A program made the position numbers and the translations under genes. A stretch of DNA of 32,529 nucleotides from Flavobacteria bacterium RIFCSPLOWO2_12_FULL_35_11 (GTDB lineage Bacteria > Bacteroidota > Bacteroidia > Flavobacteriales > Flavobacteriaceae). Each line of letters starts with the position of its first letter. The stretch's first letter is position 1. The notes beneath the pieces are model-generated. The model ran no database searches. It was not told the origin of the DNA and was given only the letters and a program-made list of their open reading frames with translations. This document shows positions 23,637-32,529 of the stretch, one piece after another. Location: the NCBI GenBank assembly GCA_001800975.1, contig MGWK01000045.1, positions 1 to 32,529 on the forward strand. The letters are read 5' to 3'.

Positions 23637-25496
23637 TTAAAAATTCTCTTCTATGATATCCAATTCAAATTTTAAATTTTCTATGATAAACTTTTGGCGG
23701 TCGGGGGTGTTTTTTCCCATATAAAATTCCAGCATTTTATCGATAGACATTTCCTTATCAAGCATTACGGGATCCAAACGAATATCATCGCCAATAAAAT
23801 TGGCAAATTCATCAGGCGAAATTTCACCCAACCCTTTAAATCGCGTAATTTCCGGTTTTCCCCTTAAGGAATCGATTGCATTTTGTTTTTCTTCAGGTGA
23901 ATAGCAATAAAAAGTCTGTTTTTTATCTCGCACCCTGAACAGTGGCGTATCCAAAATATACAAATGACCTTCTTTGATCAATTCAGGAAAAAATTGCAGA
24001 AAGAAAGTGATTAAGAGCAAACGAATATGCATTCCGTCCACATCGGCATCGGTGGCAATCACAATATTGTTATACCGCAGGTCTTCTATGGATTCTTCAA
24101 TATTTAAAGCTGCTTGCAAAAGGTTAAATTCTTCATTTTCATAGACGATTTTTTTGTTCATTCCGTAGGAATTCAAAGGCTTTCCACGCAAACTAAATAC
24201 CGCTTGCGTATTTACGTTCCTTGATTTGGTGATGGAACCGCTGGCAGAATCTCCTTCTGTAATAAACAAGGTACTTTCCAAACGATTTTCTTTCTTTAAA
24301 TCGCTTAAATGAACACGGCAATCTCGTAATTTTTTATTGTGCAAACCGGCTGTTTTAGCGCGTTCACGGGCTAATTTCCGAATTCCTGATAAATCGTTTC
24401 GCTCTTTTTCGGCCTGCAATATTTTCTTCTGAATTCTTTCCGCAGTAACCGGATTTTTATGAAGGTAGTTGTCAAGATTCGTCTTAACAAAATCGGTAAT
24501 AAAAGTTCGAACGGAAGGCAATCCGTCGCCCATTTCCGTAGAGCCCAATTTGGTTTTGGTCTGGCTTTCGAAAATAGGCTCCATCACTTTGATGCTGATG
24601 GCCGAAACAATGGATTTTCGAATATCGGCAGCATCATAGTTTTTACCAAAAAATTCGCGTATGGTTTTTACAATAGCTTCTCTAAAAGCATTTTGATGCG
24701 TTCCTCCTTGCGTGGTGTGTTGTCCGTTTACAAAAGTGTGGTATTCTTCGCTGTATTGCGCTTTGCTATAGGTAATTGCGACTTCAATGTCATTTCCTTT
24801 CAAATGAATTACCGGAAACAGCATCGACTCTTCAGAAATGTTTTCTTCCAATAAATCTTTCAATCCGTTTTCAGAAAAATACTTTTCTCCGTTAAAAATG
24901 ATGGTCAAACCTGTGTTTAAGTACACATAATTTTTTATCATTTTTTCAATATACTCGTTTCTGTACTTGAATTTTGTAAAAATGCTTTTATCGGGAACAA
25001 AGGTCACTTTAGTTCCTTTACGATGTGCGGTTTCTTCAGGTGCTGAAACGTGTGTGATATTTCCTTTTTCAAATTCCGCAAAAACCGTTTTACCGTCTCT
25101 GAAAGACTGCACTTTAAAATAAGATGACAAGGCGTTTACGGCCTTGGTTCCAACACCATTTAGGCCGACAGATTTTTTAAACGCGAGAGAATCATATTTT
25201 CCGCCAGTATTCATTTTAGAAACCACATCCACTACTTTTCCCAACGGAATTCCGCGTCCGTAATCTCGAATGGTAACCGTATCCTCTTTCACCAAAACTT
25301 CAATCGTTTTGCCGGCGCCCATCACATATTCATCAATGGAATTGTCAATAACTTCCTTGATCAAAATATAAATACCGTCATCGGGAGATGAACCGTCGCC
25401 TAATTTACCGATATACATTCCGGGACGAAGTCTAATATGTTCTTTCCAATCAAGCGATCGAATATTATCCTCGGTGTAAGCTGTTTGATCTGTCAT
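23637..25496 (-). CDS. parE: DNA topoisomerase IV subunit B
   Basis: 619-residue ATPase subunit. The GHKL ATP-binding site is visible as [22 protein letters not shown] and [14 protein letters not shown]; the transducer domain follows with the QTKTKLGS segment; the TOPRIM metal site is [17 protein letters not shown] and the C-terminal ITRFKGLGE. Length fits ParE and the shorter GyrB forms. It forms the heterotetramer with the ParC encoded next. No strong promoter box is apparent upstream; minus-strand TACTTTAG around 25530 is one base off the -7 consensus. Confidence 0.93.
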   Translation of the reverse strand: MTDQTAYTEDNIRSLDWKEHIRLRPGMYIGKLGDGSSPDDGIYILIKEVIDNSIDEYVMGAGKTIEVLVKEDTVTIRDYGRGIPLGKVVDVVSKMNTGGKYDSLAFKKSVGLNGVGTKAVNALSSYFKVQSFRDGKTVFAEFEKGNITHVSAPEETAHRKGTKVTFVPDKSIFTKFKYRNEYIEKMIKNYVYLNTGLTIIFNGEKYFSENGLKDLLEENISEESMLFPVIHLKGNDIEVAITYSKAQYSEEYHTFVNGQHTTQGGTHQNAFREAIVKTIREFFGKNYDAADIRKSIVSAISIKVMEPIFESQTKTKLGSTEMGDGLPSVRTFITDFVKTNLDNYLHKNPVTAERIQKKILQAEKERNDLSGIRKLARERAKTAGLHNKKLRDCRVHLSDLKKENRLESTLFITEGDSASGSITKSRNVNTQAVFSLRGKPLNSYGMNKKIVYENEEFNLLQAALNIEESIEDLRYNNIVIATDADVDGMHIRLLLITFFLQFFPELIKEGHLYILDTPLFRVRDKKQTFYCYSPEEKQNAIDSLRGKPEITRFKGLGEISPDEFANFIGDDIRLDPVMLDKEMSIDKMLEFYMGKNTPDRQKFIIENLKFELDIIEENF

Positions 25497-25607
25497 TTAT
25501 ATCCTGTGATTCTTGAAGCGTGGCTAAAGTACTATTTTGCTTTAAGAAATAAAAAAAAGTCTGTCAAAATAATTATTAACACTTAGAAAACTGAAAGTTT
25601 ATAAGTA

Positions 25608-25658
25608 TTAAAAATGTTAAAATTTAAATGTTATAAGTTCATTTTTCAAATTTTAACA
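25608..25658 (-). terminator. terminator of ychF
   Basis: Perfect 11-bp AT-rich stem: tgttaaaattt at 25615-25625 and aaattttaaca at 25648-25658, followed on the minus strand by five T. It begins 20 bases after the ychF stop. The loop of 22 bases is rather long. Confidence 0.55.
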
Positions 25659-25678
25659 ATTTCATTTTTCATACCAAA

Positions 25679-26773
25679 TTAAACATTAAACCTAAAATGC
25701 ATAATATCACCGTCTTGCACAATATATTCTTTACCTTCAACACGCATTTTACCGGCTTCTTTCACTTTGGCTTCACTTCCGTATTTCACAAAATCCTCAT
25801 AAGCAATCACTTCTGCCCTGATAAATCCTTTTTCAAAATCCGTGTGAATAACTCCGGCTGCTTGTGGCGCCGTATCTCCTACATTAATTGTCCAGGCGCG
25901 CACTTCTTTAACGCCTGCCGTAAAATAGGTTTGCTGGTTTAATAATTTGTAGGCGGTTCTGATTAAAACCGAAGCGCCTGGTTCTTTTAATCCTAAATCT
26001 TCCAAAAAAAGCTGACGCTCTTCAAAGGATTCCAATTCCGTAATATCTGCTTCCGTTCCAACGGCTAAAATGATCACTTCTGCGTTTTCACCTTTTACAG
26101 CTTCTTTTACGATATTTACATAGTCATTTCCGGTAACGGCCGATTTTTCATCAACATTGCAAACATACAATACTGGCTTGTCCGTAATAAATTGCAATGG
26201 TTTTATATATTCTTCGCGTTCTTTTTCGGTTAAATCAATCGCTCTTACCGATTTGGCGGCTTCCAGTCCTTTTTTAACTTTTTCTAAAACTTCCAATTCT
26301 TTTTGCGCTTCTTTAACACCTGTTCTTGCAGCTTTTTTAACCTTATCAATTTTCTTGTCTAAAGTCTCCAAATCTTTTAACTGAAGTTCAAAATCGATGG
26401 TTTCTTTATCTCTTAACGGATCAATAGTGGTATCAACATGAATAATATTGTCATTGTCGAAACAACGGATTACGTGAATAATGGCATCCGTTTCTCTAAT
26501 ATTTCCTAAAAACTGGTTTCCCAATCCTTCTCCTTTGCTTGCGCCGCGCACCAATCCTGCAATATCAACAATATCAACAGTGGCGGTTTGAACACGCACA
26601 GGTTTTACCAATTCTTCCAATTTTGTCAATCGGCTGTCCGGTACATTTACCACTCCAATGTTTGGTTCAATGGTACAAAACGGAAAATTTGCGCTTTGCG
26701 CTTTTGCATTGGACAAACAATTAAATAAAGTCGATTTTCCTACGTTTGGCAATCCTACTATCCCAGCTTTCAT
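25679..26773 (-). CDS. ychF: YchF/OLA1-family ATPase
   Basis: 364 residues, the normal family length. The P-loop is GLPNVGKST (7-15), followed by the switch region with [10 protein letters not shown], the DIAGLV G3 motif, and the altered G4 motif NVDE that favours ATP over GTP. A helical insertion (about 130-185) forms the coiled-coil arm, and the C-terminal TGS domain (about 280-364) contains [20 protein letters not shown] and ends [11 protein letters not shown]. Cytoplasmic, ribosome-associated regulator of translation and stress; the exact role is unsettled in the family. A promoter box lies at 26825-26832 and a terminator follows, so it is probably monocistronic. Confidence 0.96.
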   Translation of the reverse strand: MKAGIVGLPNVGKSTLFNCLSNAKAQSANFPFCTIEPNIGVVNVPDSRLTKLEELVKPVRVQTATVDIVDIAGLVRGASKGEGLGNQFLGNIRETDAIIHVIRCFDNDNIIHVDTTIDPLRDKETIDFELQLKDLETLDKKIDKVKKAARTGVKEAQKELEVLEKVKKGLEAAKSVRAIDLTEKEREEYIKPLQFITDKPVLYVCNVDEKSAVTGNDYVNIVKEAVKGENAEVIILAVGTEADITELESFEERQLFLEDLGLKEPGASVLIRTAYKLLNQQTYFTAGVKEVRAWTINVGDTAPQAAGVIHTDFEKGFIRAEVIAYEDFVKYGSEAKVKEAGKMRVEGKEYIVQDGDIMHFRFNV

Positions 26774-26824
26774 ATAGATATTTTTTATTAATTTTTTCTA
26801 AAAAAAATTCCTTTTTAGAGCGTG

Positions 26825-26832
26825 CAAATATA
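26825..26832 (-). promoter_or_regulatory. -7 promoter box for ychF
   Basis: Minus-strand TATATTTG is an exact TAnnTTTG match, 52 bases before the ATG. No TTTG box is present at the standard -33 distance. Confidence 0.5.
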
Positions 26833-26954
26833 GTAATTTTGATGATATAATTTAAGATTATTTTAGGTTAAGCAATCAATTTATCTTCTTGCCTATTCAA
26901 GTTAAAATATACCTGTCACAACATTAAAATTATGCGCCAGCCTTTATAAAATTC

Positions 26955-28004
26955 TCATCGCTTGTGCAGTTCTAAATATTTTTTAACAAATTCCTTAATC
27001 CCTTCATCCAAATTGGTTTCCGGTTTAAAATTAATATAGTTGAATAAACTTTCCACATTGGCATAAGTGCTTTGCACATCGCCCGGCTGCATTGGTTTAA
27101 ATACTATTTTTCCTTTTTTGCCCAGCGTTTTTTCAATGGCTTTTATAAAATCCATTAAAGCAACGGGACTATTATTACCAACATTAAATAACTGATAAGG
27201 TTTTGTGCTTTTTGAAGAAGTTGGTTTTTTCGGGTTAAACTCCGGATTATTTGCTTTTGGCGCCAATGGTATCAATCGCTTTATGCTTTCAACAATATCG
27301 CCAACATAGGTGAAATCTCGGCTCATATTTCCGTTGTTGAACACTTCAAATTCTTTGTCCTCAATAATTGCTTTCGTAAAAATATGCAGCGCCATATCCG
27401 GTCTGCCCCAAGGGCCATACACCGTAAAAAACCGCAATCCGGTTGAAGGAATGTTGTATAAATTCGCGTAAGAATGCGCCATCATTTCATTGGCTTTTTT
27501 GCTTACGGCATACATCGCCAGCGGATGATCGGTACAATTGTCTTCCTGAAAAGGAATGTCCTCACTCAACCCATAAACTGAACTTGACGAAGCAAACAAC
27601 AAATGTTCGACAGGAAAAGCCCTGCAACTCTCCAAAATATTTAAGAATCCGGTAATATTGCTGTCCACATAAGCGTGCGGATTTTCTAAGGAATATCGCA
27701 CGCCTGCCTGCGCCGCCAAATTCACCACAAAATCAAATTGCTGTTCTTTAAAGAGATTTTTTAAGGGAATTAAGTCTGTTAAATCCAATTTAATAAAAGA
27801 AATGCCTCCCAACTTTTGCAATTTATTATATTCAAAAGCATCAGTCTCAAAGCCCAAATCTTTTAAACGCGCATATTTAAGTTGAGGGTCGTAATAATCG
27901 TTAATATTGTCCAATCCAACCACTTCATAATTCGATTTCACCAACAGTTTTGCCAAATGATGGCCAATAAAACCAGCCATTCCGGTAATTAATACTTTCT
28001 TCAT
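26955..28004 (-). CDS. UDP-glucuronate 4-epimerase-like NAD-dependent sugar epimerase
   Basis: 349-residue extended short-chain dehydrogenase. The NAD site is TGMAGFIGHHLAK (8-20) followed by GLDNINDYYDPQLKYARL, a segment typical of UDP-glucuronate 4-epimerases. NLAAQAGVRYSLENPHAY, SSSSVYG (catalytic Ser region) and YAVSK (catalytic Tyr and Lys) follow, then LRFFTVYGPWGRPDMAL and RDFTYVGDIV. It likely interconverts UDP-glucuronate and UDP-galacturonate for surface polysaccharide in the cytoplasm; UDP-glucose 4-epimerase or a dehydratase is less likely. No glycan genes adjoin it here, so the context gives no help. It is transcribed away from ftcD from a promoter at 28033-28040. Confidence 0.85.
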   Translation of the reverse strand: MKKVLITGMAGFIGHHLAKLLVKSNYEVVGLDNINDYYDPQLKYARLKDLGFETDAFEYNKLQKLGGISFIKLDLTDLIPLKNLFKEQQFDFVVNLAAQAGVRYSLENPHAYVDSNITGFLNILESCRAFPVEHLLFASSSSVYGLSEDIPFQEDNCTDHPLAMYAVSKKANEMMAHSYANLYNIPSTGLRFFTVYGPWGRPDMALHIFTKAIIEDKEFEVFNNGNMSRDFTYVGDIVESIKRLIPLAPKANNPEFNPKKPTSSKSTKPYQLFNVGNNSPVALMDFIKAIEKTLGKKGKIVFKPMQPGDVQSTYANVESLFNYINFKPETNLDEGIKEFVKKYLELHKR

Positions 28005-28032
28005 TTAAATGAGATTGGATTTATAATTCAAA

Positions 28033-28040
28033 CAAAAATA
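28033..28040 (-). promoter_or_regulatory. -7 promoter box for the epimerase gene
   Basis: Minus-strand TATTTTTG matches TAnnTTTG, 29 bases before the ATG. A TTG about 21 bases upstream is a possible -33 element. Confidence 0.5.
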
Positions 28041-28115
28041 AAACTAATTAGCCAAACCGCTCAATTGTGCCCGATTTATTTCAGAAAGAATGCTGAAAAA
28101 TTGAAATATACTGCC

Positions 28116-28123
28116 TAAATTTG
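28116..28123 (+). promoter_or_regulatory. -7 promoter box for ftcD
   Basis: TAAATTTG matches TAnnTTTG and lies 19 bases before the ATG. It is divergent from the epimerase promoter in the same 138-base gap. Confidence 0.5.
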
Positions 28124-28142
28124 ACCTATAAATTGAAAAAAA

Positions 28143-29831
28143 ATGAACAAACAATTAATAGAATGTGTACCAAATATTAGTGAAGGACGCGATATTGCAA
28201 AAATAAATGCCATTGCGGTCGTTGTTGAAACAGTCGAAGGCGTTAAATTATTAGATGTTGACCCTGGAAAAGCAACCAACAGAACCGTAATTACTTTTGT
28301 AGGCGAACCAGAAAATGTGATTGAAGCTGCATTTAGACTGATCAAAAAAGCGGCAGAATTAATTGATATGAGCAAACATTCCGGCGAGCATCCACGTTTT
28401 GGCGCCACCGATGTTTGTCCGCTTGTCCCAATCTCCGGAATCACTTTAGAGGAAGCAGCAGTTTATGCCCATAAATTGGGGGAACGCGTTGGAAAAGAAT
28501 TGGGAATTCCCGGTTATTATTACGAAAATGCCGCGACAACTGAAACACGCAAAAACTTGGCCAGCTGTCGTGCCGGAGAATATGAAGGATTAAAAGAAAA
28601 ATTGATAAATCCAGATTGGAAACCCGATTTCGGCCCTGCCGAATTTAACGAAACTGTTTTAAAATCTGGAGCAATCGCAATATCTGCACGCGATTTTTTA
28701 ATTGCCTACAATATCAATTTAAACACCACTTCAACCAGACGCGCAAATGCCATTGCTTTTGATATTCGTGAAGCAGGAAGGGTAAAATATGAAAACGGCG
28801 TTTCAGGAAAAGTGATGCTGGATAAAAATGGAGAACCGGTTCGCATTCCGGGAAAATTAAAAGCCGTTAAAGGAATTGGCTGGTATATTGAAGAATACGG
28901 AATTGCACAAATTTCCTATAATTTGACCAATATCAACATCACGCCAATGCACATTGCATTTGATGAAACTGAGAAATGTGCAATTGAAAGAGGTTTGCGC
29001 ATTACAGGATCGGAATTGATTGGGTTGATTCCATTAAAAGCAATGTTGGACGCCGGAGATTATTTTTTAAGAAAACAAGAACGTTCTTTAGGAATTTCAG
29101 AAGCAGAAAAAGTAAAAATTGCCGTAAAATCTTTGGGTTTGGATGATTTAAAACCATTCAACCCTAATGAAAAAATTATTGAATATTTGCTTAAAGACAA
29201 TACAAAAAAACTGATTGATCTGACAGTGAGCGGCTTTGCCGAAGAAACTGCCGCAGAATCGATTGCGCCCGGAGGCGGTTCAATTTCGGCGTATGTCGGT
29301 ACTTTAGGCGTTTCTTTGGGAACCATGGTTGCCAATTTATCGGCGCACAAAGCCGGTTGGGATGATAAATGGGAATTCTATTCCGATTGGGCGGTAAAAG
29401 GCCAGGCCTATAAAAATAAATTATTGCAATTGGTGGATGAAGACACCAACGCATTTAATAAAATTATCGACGGATTCAGAATGCCGAAAGCAACTGATGA
29501 AGAAAAAGAAGCACGCAAGCAAGCGATAGAAAAAGCGACAATTTACGCAACTGAAATTCCTTTTCAGGTGATGGAAACCGCTTATAATTCCATGGAAGTA
29601 ATGCAGGCGATGCTAAAAGAAGGCATGCAAAGTTCCATTTCCGATGCCGGAGTAGGCGTCTTGTGTGCAAGAACTGCCGTAGTTGGTGCCTATTTTAATG
29701 TGAGAATTAATGCAAAAGATATCAAAGACAGGGTTTTTGCCGAAGAAATTATAGCCAATAGTGAAATTATCTATAAAAAAGCTTTGGCTGTTGAAGAAGA
29801 GGTGATGGATTTTATCTTTTCAAAAGTTTAA
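28143..29831 (+). CDS. ftcD: glutamate formimidoyltransferase-cyclodeaminase fusion
   Basis: 562-residue bifunctional folate enzyme of histidine degradation. Residues 1-180 are the formiminotransferase N-terminal subdomain, with ECVPNISEGRD and SGEHPRFGATDVCPLVPI containing the catalytic-type His; 181-300 are the C-terminal subdomain (SARDFLIAYNINLNT); about 355-562 are the helical cyclodeaminase, with APGGGSISAYVGTLGVSLG and a DAGVGVLCA segment. It moves the formimino group from formiminoglutamate to tetrahydrofolate and then releases ammonia to give methenyl-tetrahydrofolate. The fused form is usual in Bacteroidota and animals. The hut genes that would supply its substrate are not in the window. 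It has its own promoter box and a strong terminator. Confidence 0.96.
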   Translation: MNKQLIECVPNISEGRDIAKINAIAVVVETVEGVKLLDVDPGKATNRTVITFVGEPENVIEAAFRLIKKAAELIDMSKHSGEHPRFGATDVCPLVPISGITLEEAAVYAHKLGERVGKELGIPGYYYENAATTETRKNLASCRAGEYEGLKEKLINPDWKPDFGPAEFNETVLKSGAIAISARDFLIAYNINLNTTSTRRANAIAFDIREAGRVKYENGVSGKVMLDKNGEPVRIPGKLKAVKGIGWYIEEYGIAQISYNLTNINITPMHIAFDETEKCAIERGLRITGSELIGLIPLKAMLDAGDYFLRKQERSLGISEAEKVKIAVKSLGLDDLKPFNPNEKIIEYLLKDNTKKLIDLTVSGFAEETAAESIAPGGGSISAYVGTLGVSLGTMVANLSAHKAGWDDKWEFYSDWAVKGQAYKNKLLQLVDEDTNAFNKIIDGFRMPKATDEEKEARKQAIEKATIYATEIPFQVMETAYNSMEVMQAMLKEGMQSSISDAGVGVLCARTAVVGAYFNVRINAKDIKDRVFAEEIIANSEIIYKKALAVEEEVMDFIFSKV

Positions 29832-29863
29832 ATCATCCTATTATTAGAGAGAAAAAGAAAAGA

Positions 29864-29921
29864 AACTAAAAAAAGGTTAAAGAATGGCAAAATTATCATT
29901 CTTTAACCTTTTAACTTTTTT
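29864..29921. terminator. strong bidirectional terminator between ftcD and valS
   Basis: Perfect 16-bp stem aaaaggttaaagaatg (29871-29886) with cattctttaacctttt (29897-29912), 10-base loop, followed by T6 on the plus strand and, in the other direction, by a T-rich run. It serves both convergent genes. Confidence 0.9.
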
Positions 29922-29923
29922 AT

Positions 29924-29940
29924 TCCCCCTTCGGGGACTT
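29924..29940 (+). terminator. second small hairpin before the valS stop
   Basis: tcccc (29924-29928) pairs with gggga (29933-29937) around cttc, with ctttttat after it on the plus strand. It could back up termination of ftcD transcripts. Confidence 0.4.
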
Positions 29941-29941
29941 T

Positions 29942-32529
29942 TTATATACTTTTCAAACTCGTTTTTATCATTTCAATTTTTGCCAACGCATCGGCTTCTT
30001 TGTTGCGTTCGTTTGCAATAACCTGCTCTGGGGCGCTGCTCACAAAACGTTCGTTGCTCAATTTCTTTTGAACCGATTGCAAAAAACCTTCGGTATACTT
30101 TAGCTCTTCCAATAATTTGGCTTTTTCGGCTTCCACATTGATTTCAGTTTCCATCGGAATAAAATACTCATTTGATTTTACGCGGTAACTTAAGGCGCCT
30201 TCCACTTTTTCTGAAACATAAGTCAGAGAAGCAATATTCCCGAGTTTTCCAATAACCGCATCAAAATAATTGCTTGCATTTTCATTGTTGATCACCAAAA
30301 GATCAATCGTAAATTTAAAGGCAATATTCCGGTCTTTTCTGATGGTTCTAATTCCGGAAATTACTTCTGAAGCAAATTTAAAATCGTTTATCAAGTCTTC
30401 GTTTACTGCAGTAAATTTTGGATATTCTGCAATAATCAATGCTTCTTCAGGAGTTCTGTCTGTAATGTCTTGCCAAATTTCTTCTGATAAAAACGGCATA
30501 AAAGGATGCAATATTTTTAAATTGTCTTCCAAGAAACCAACCACCGAACTGTACGTTTTTGCATCAATTGGCTGCTGATACTCGGGTTTTACTATTTCTA
30601 GAAACCAGGAAGAAAAATCGTCCCAAATTAGTTTGTAAGTAATCATTAAAGCTTCACTTATGCGATATTGTTCAAAGGATTTTTCAAGTTCTCCTAAGGC
30701 TTGCTGAAATTTCGAATTGTACCATTCAATGGCCACTTTGGCAGCTTTTGGTTGCTCAATGTTGTCAGAAACTTCCCATCCTTTTATCAATCGAAAGGAA
30801 TTCCAAATTTTATTCGAAAAATTTCGTCCTTGAGCAACCAATTCTTCATCAAACAGCAAGTCGTTTCCGGCTGCAGAACACAACAACATACCCACACGAA
30901 CGCCATCTGCGCCAAATTTTTCGATCAATTCAATTGGATCTGGAGAATTTCCCAAAGATTTGGACATTTTTCTGCCTTGTTTATCGCGCACAATTCCTGT
31001 AAAATAAACATTGGTAAAAGGTTTTTCATTTCTGAATTCATAACCGGCAAAAATCATACGGGCCACCCAAAAGAAAATAATATCCGGTCCGGTCACCAAA
31101 TCATTGGTCGGATAATAGTAGTTAATTTCTTCATTGTCAGGATATCTGATTCCGTCAAAAACAGAAATAGGCCACAACCAAGATGAAAACCAAGTATCCA
31201 ATGCATCGGGATCTTGGGTAATATCAGCCTCAGTTAACTTTTTTCCGACAATTTCAGAGGCCAATTTCACCGCTTCTTCCATCGTTGAAGCGATCACAAA
31301 ATCGTTTACGCCGTCACCGTAAAAATAAGCAGGAATACGATGCCCCCACCAAAGTTGGCGCGAGATATTCCAATCTCTGATATTCTCCAACCAATGGCGA
31401 TAAGTGCTGTTATAATGTTTGGGGAAAAAATGAATTTCCTCATCTTCCAAAACAGCTTTTAAAGCCGGTTTCACAATGGTATCCATTTTCAAAAACCATT
31501 GGGCAGAAATTTTTGGCTCAATAACTTCTTTGGTTCTTTCAGAAGTTCCCACTTTATGGACATAAGATTCAATTTTGGCCAAACTGCCTAAATTTTCCAA
31601 TTCTTTGGTAATTTCTTTCCGAACAACAAATCGGTCTTTTCCTTCGTAATGCAAGCCAAATGAATTCAAAGTGGCGTCATCGTTAAAAATATCCACCACT
31701 TCCAACCGGTGCTTTTCACCCAATACTTTATCATTAGGATCATGCGCAGGCGTTACTTTTAAACAACCCGTACCAAATTCAATATCCACATAGTCATCTT
31801 CAATTATTGGTATAACTCTGTTGGCAATGGGAACAATGGCTTTTTTGCCTTTTAAGTGCGAAAAACGCGGATCATTCGGATTGATACAAATGGCGGTATC
31901 ACCAAAAATTGTTTCAGGACGCGTGGTTGCAATGGTTAAAAAATCACTGCTGCCTTCAATTTTATATTTCAGATAATATAGATTGCCCGCTTTTTCTTCA
32001 TAAATAACTTCTTCATCAGACAAAGTTGTTTTTGCGGCAGGATCCCAATTTACCATTCTGTAACCTCGATAAATCAGGCCTTTTTTATATAAATCGATAA
32101 AAACTTTTATGACAGATTCGCTCAAATCAGCGTCCATCGTGAACTTTGTGCGTTCCCAATCGCAGGAAGCGCCCAGCTTTTTAAGCTGTTCCAAAATAAT
32201 GCCGCCATGCTCATCCGTCCATTCCCAAGCGTGCTTCAAAAATTCTTCCCTTGTTAAGTCCGATTTCTGAATCCCTTGTTCTTTCAATTTAGCGACAACT
32301 TTGGCCTCAGTTGCAATAGATGCATGGTCAGTTCCGGGAACCCAACAGGCGTTGAACCCTTTCAATCGTGCCCTTCTTATCAACACATCCTGAATGGTAT
32401 TGTTCAACATATGGCCCATATGTAAAACGCCTGTAACGTTAGGCGGCGGAATCACAATGGTGTATGGTTCTTTTTCGTTAGGCGTTGAATGAAAATAATT
32501 GTTCTTCATCCAGTAAGCATACCATTTGT
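29942..32529 (-). CDS. valS: valyl-tRNA synthetase (5' end outside the window)
   Basis: Class I aminoacyl-tRNA synthetase that charges tRNA-Val. The HIGH-type motif is [16 protein letters not shown], the editing (CP1) domain covers about residues 170-320 with [13 protein letters not shown], the KMSKS motif is [10 protein letters not shown], and the C-terminal tRNA-binding coiled coil is [16 protein letters not shown] with the [11 protein letters not shown] signature of ValRS. The frame stays open from the ATG at 32507-32509 to the window edge and there encodes KWYAYW, which belongs to the normal ValRS N-terminus. The ATG at 32509 is therefore internal, and the true start lies a short way beyond 32529. 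The gene is otherwise intact, with no sign of decay. Confidence 0.97.
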   Translation of the reverse strand, partial: KWYAYWMKNNYFHSTPNEKEPYTIVIPPPNVTGVLHMGHMLNNTIQDVLIRRARLKGFNACWVPGTDHASIATEAKVVAKLKEQGIQKSDLTREEFLKHAWEWTDEHGGIILEQLKKLGASCDWERTKFTMDADLSESVIKVFIDLYKKGLIYRGYRMVNWDPAAKTTLSDEEVIYEEKAGNLYYLKYKIEGSSDFLTIATTRPETIFGDTAICINPNDPRFSHLKGKKAIVPIANRVIPIIEDDYVDIEFGTGCLKVTPAHDPNDKVLGEKHRLEVVDIFNDDATLNSFGLHYEGKDRFVVRKEITKELENLGSLAKIESYVHKVGTSERTKEVIEPKISAQWFLKMDTIVKPALKAVLEDEEIHFFPKHYNSTYRHWLENIRDWNISRQLWWGHRIPAYFYGDGVNDFVIASTMEEAVKLASEIVGKKLTEADITQDPDALDTWFSSWLWPISVFDGIRYPDNEEINYYYPTNDLVTGPDIIFFWVARMIFAGYEFRNEKPFTNVYFTGIVRDKQGRKMSKSLGNSPDPIELIEKFGADGVRVGMLLCSAAGNDLLFDEELVAQGRNFSNKIWNSFRLIKGWEVSDNIEQPKAAKVAIEWYNSKFQQALGELEKSFEQYRISEALMITYKLIWDDFSSWFLEIVKPEYQQPIDAKTYSSVVGFLEDNLKILHPFMPFLSEEIWQDITDRTPEEALIIAEYPKFTAVNEDLINDFKFASEVISGIRTIRKDRNIAFKFTIDLLVINNENASNYFDAVIGKLGNIASLTYVSEKVEGALSYRVKSNEYFIPMETEINVEAEKAKLLEELKYTEGFLQSVQKKLSNERFVSSAPEQVIANERNKEADALAKIEMIKTSLKSI

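Noticed and set aside
26539-26724. Small open frames opposite ychF, parC, parE, ftcD and valS
   Set aside because: They are fully contained in conserved housekeeping genes and show composition of complementary strands only.
32507-32509. The ATG as the true start of valS
   Set aside because: The open frame continues to the window edge and encodes KWYAYW, part of the conserved ValRS N-terminus.

Overview
The window looks like chromosome of a Bacteroidota bacterium, most likely a marine-type Flavobacteriia. It is AT-rich, uses TAnnTTTG-type -7 promoter boxes with few Shine-Dalgarno sequences, and carries a fused CcsBA cytochrome maturation protein, a flavobacterial ParE/ParC pair, a fused formiminotransferase-cyclodeaminase and SusC/BtuB-era TonB receptor biology. 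All genus-level statements are inference from gene style.

Positions 223-13025 (+ strand) form one dense redox gene cluster. In order it encodes a five-helix di-haem cytochrome b; a membrane-tethered iron-sulfur/FAD/NAD(P) oxidoreductase; a 23-haem c-type cytochrome; a 42-haem c-type cytochrome built on a ~72-residue three-haem repeat; an outer-membrane beta-barrel; an OB-fold lipoprotein; and the CcsBA haem-attachment machine. Genes overlap or nearly touch, so they are probably one operon. Read together they suggest an electron route from cytoplasmic NAD(P)H through the inner membrane to a 65-haem periplasmic or outer-membrane wire, with its own porin and maturation factor. This is the strongest candidate for an undescribed system: it resembles an extracellular-electron-transfer conduit but shares no obvious parts list with the Mtr type.

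The cluster is bracketed by a small membrane-protein gene: an intact copy at 13273-13770 and a 3'-part fragment at 1-122, same strand, about 95% identical. That geometry fits insertion or recombination at the gene's 3' part. Convergent to the cluster is a second possible extracytoplasmic redox operon (porin, FMN-binding protein, membrane protein; 15628 down to 13273), interrupted by an inverted-repeat element and preceded by two palindromes.

Positions 15805-20838 hold an HMG-CoA-lyase-type enzyme, a LysE-family exporter, and a vitamin B12 uptake pair: a BtuB-like TonB receptor under a cobalamin riboswitch and a divergent BtuF-like binding lipoprotein. Positions 20877-32529 are housekeeping: topoisomerase IV (parC, parE), the ychF ATPase, a UDP-glucuronate-epimerase-like sugar enzyme, ftcD, and valS, whose 5' end runs off the window.
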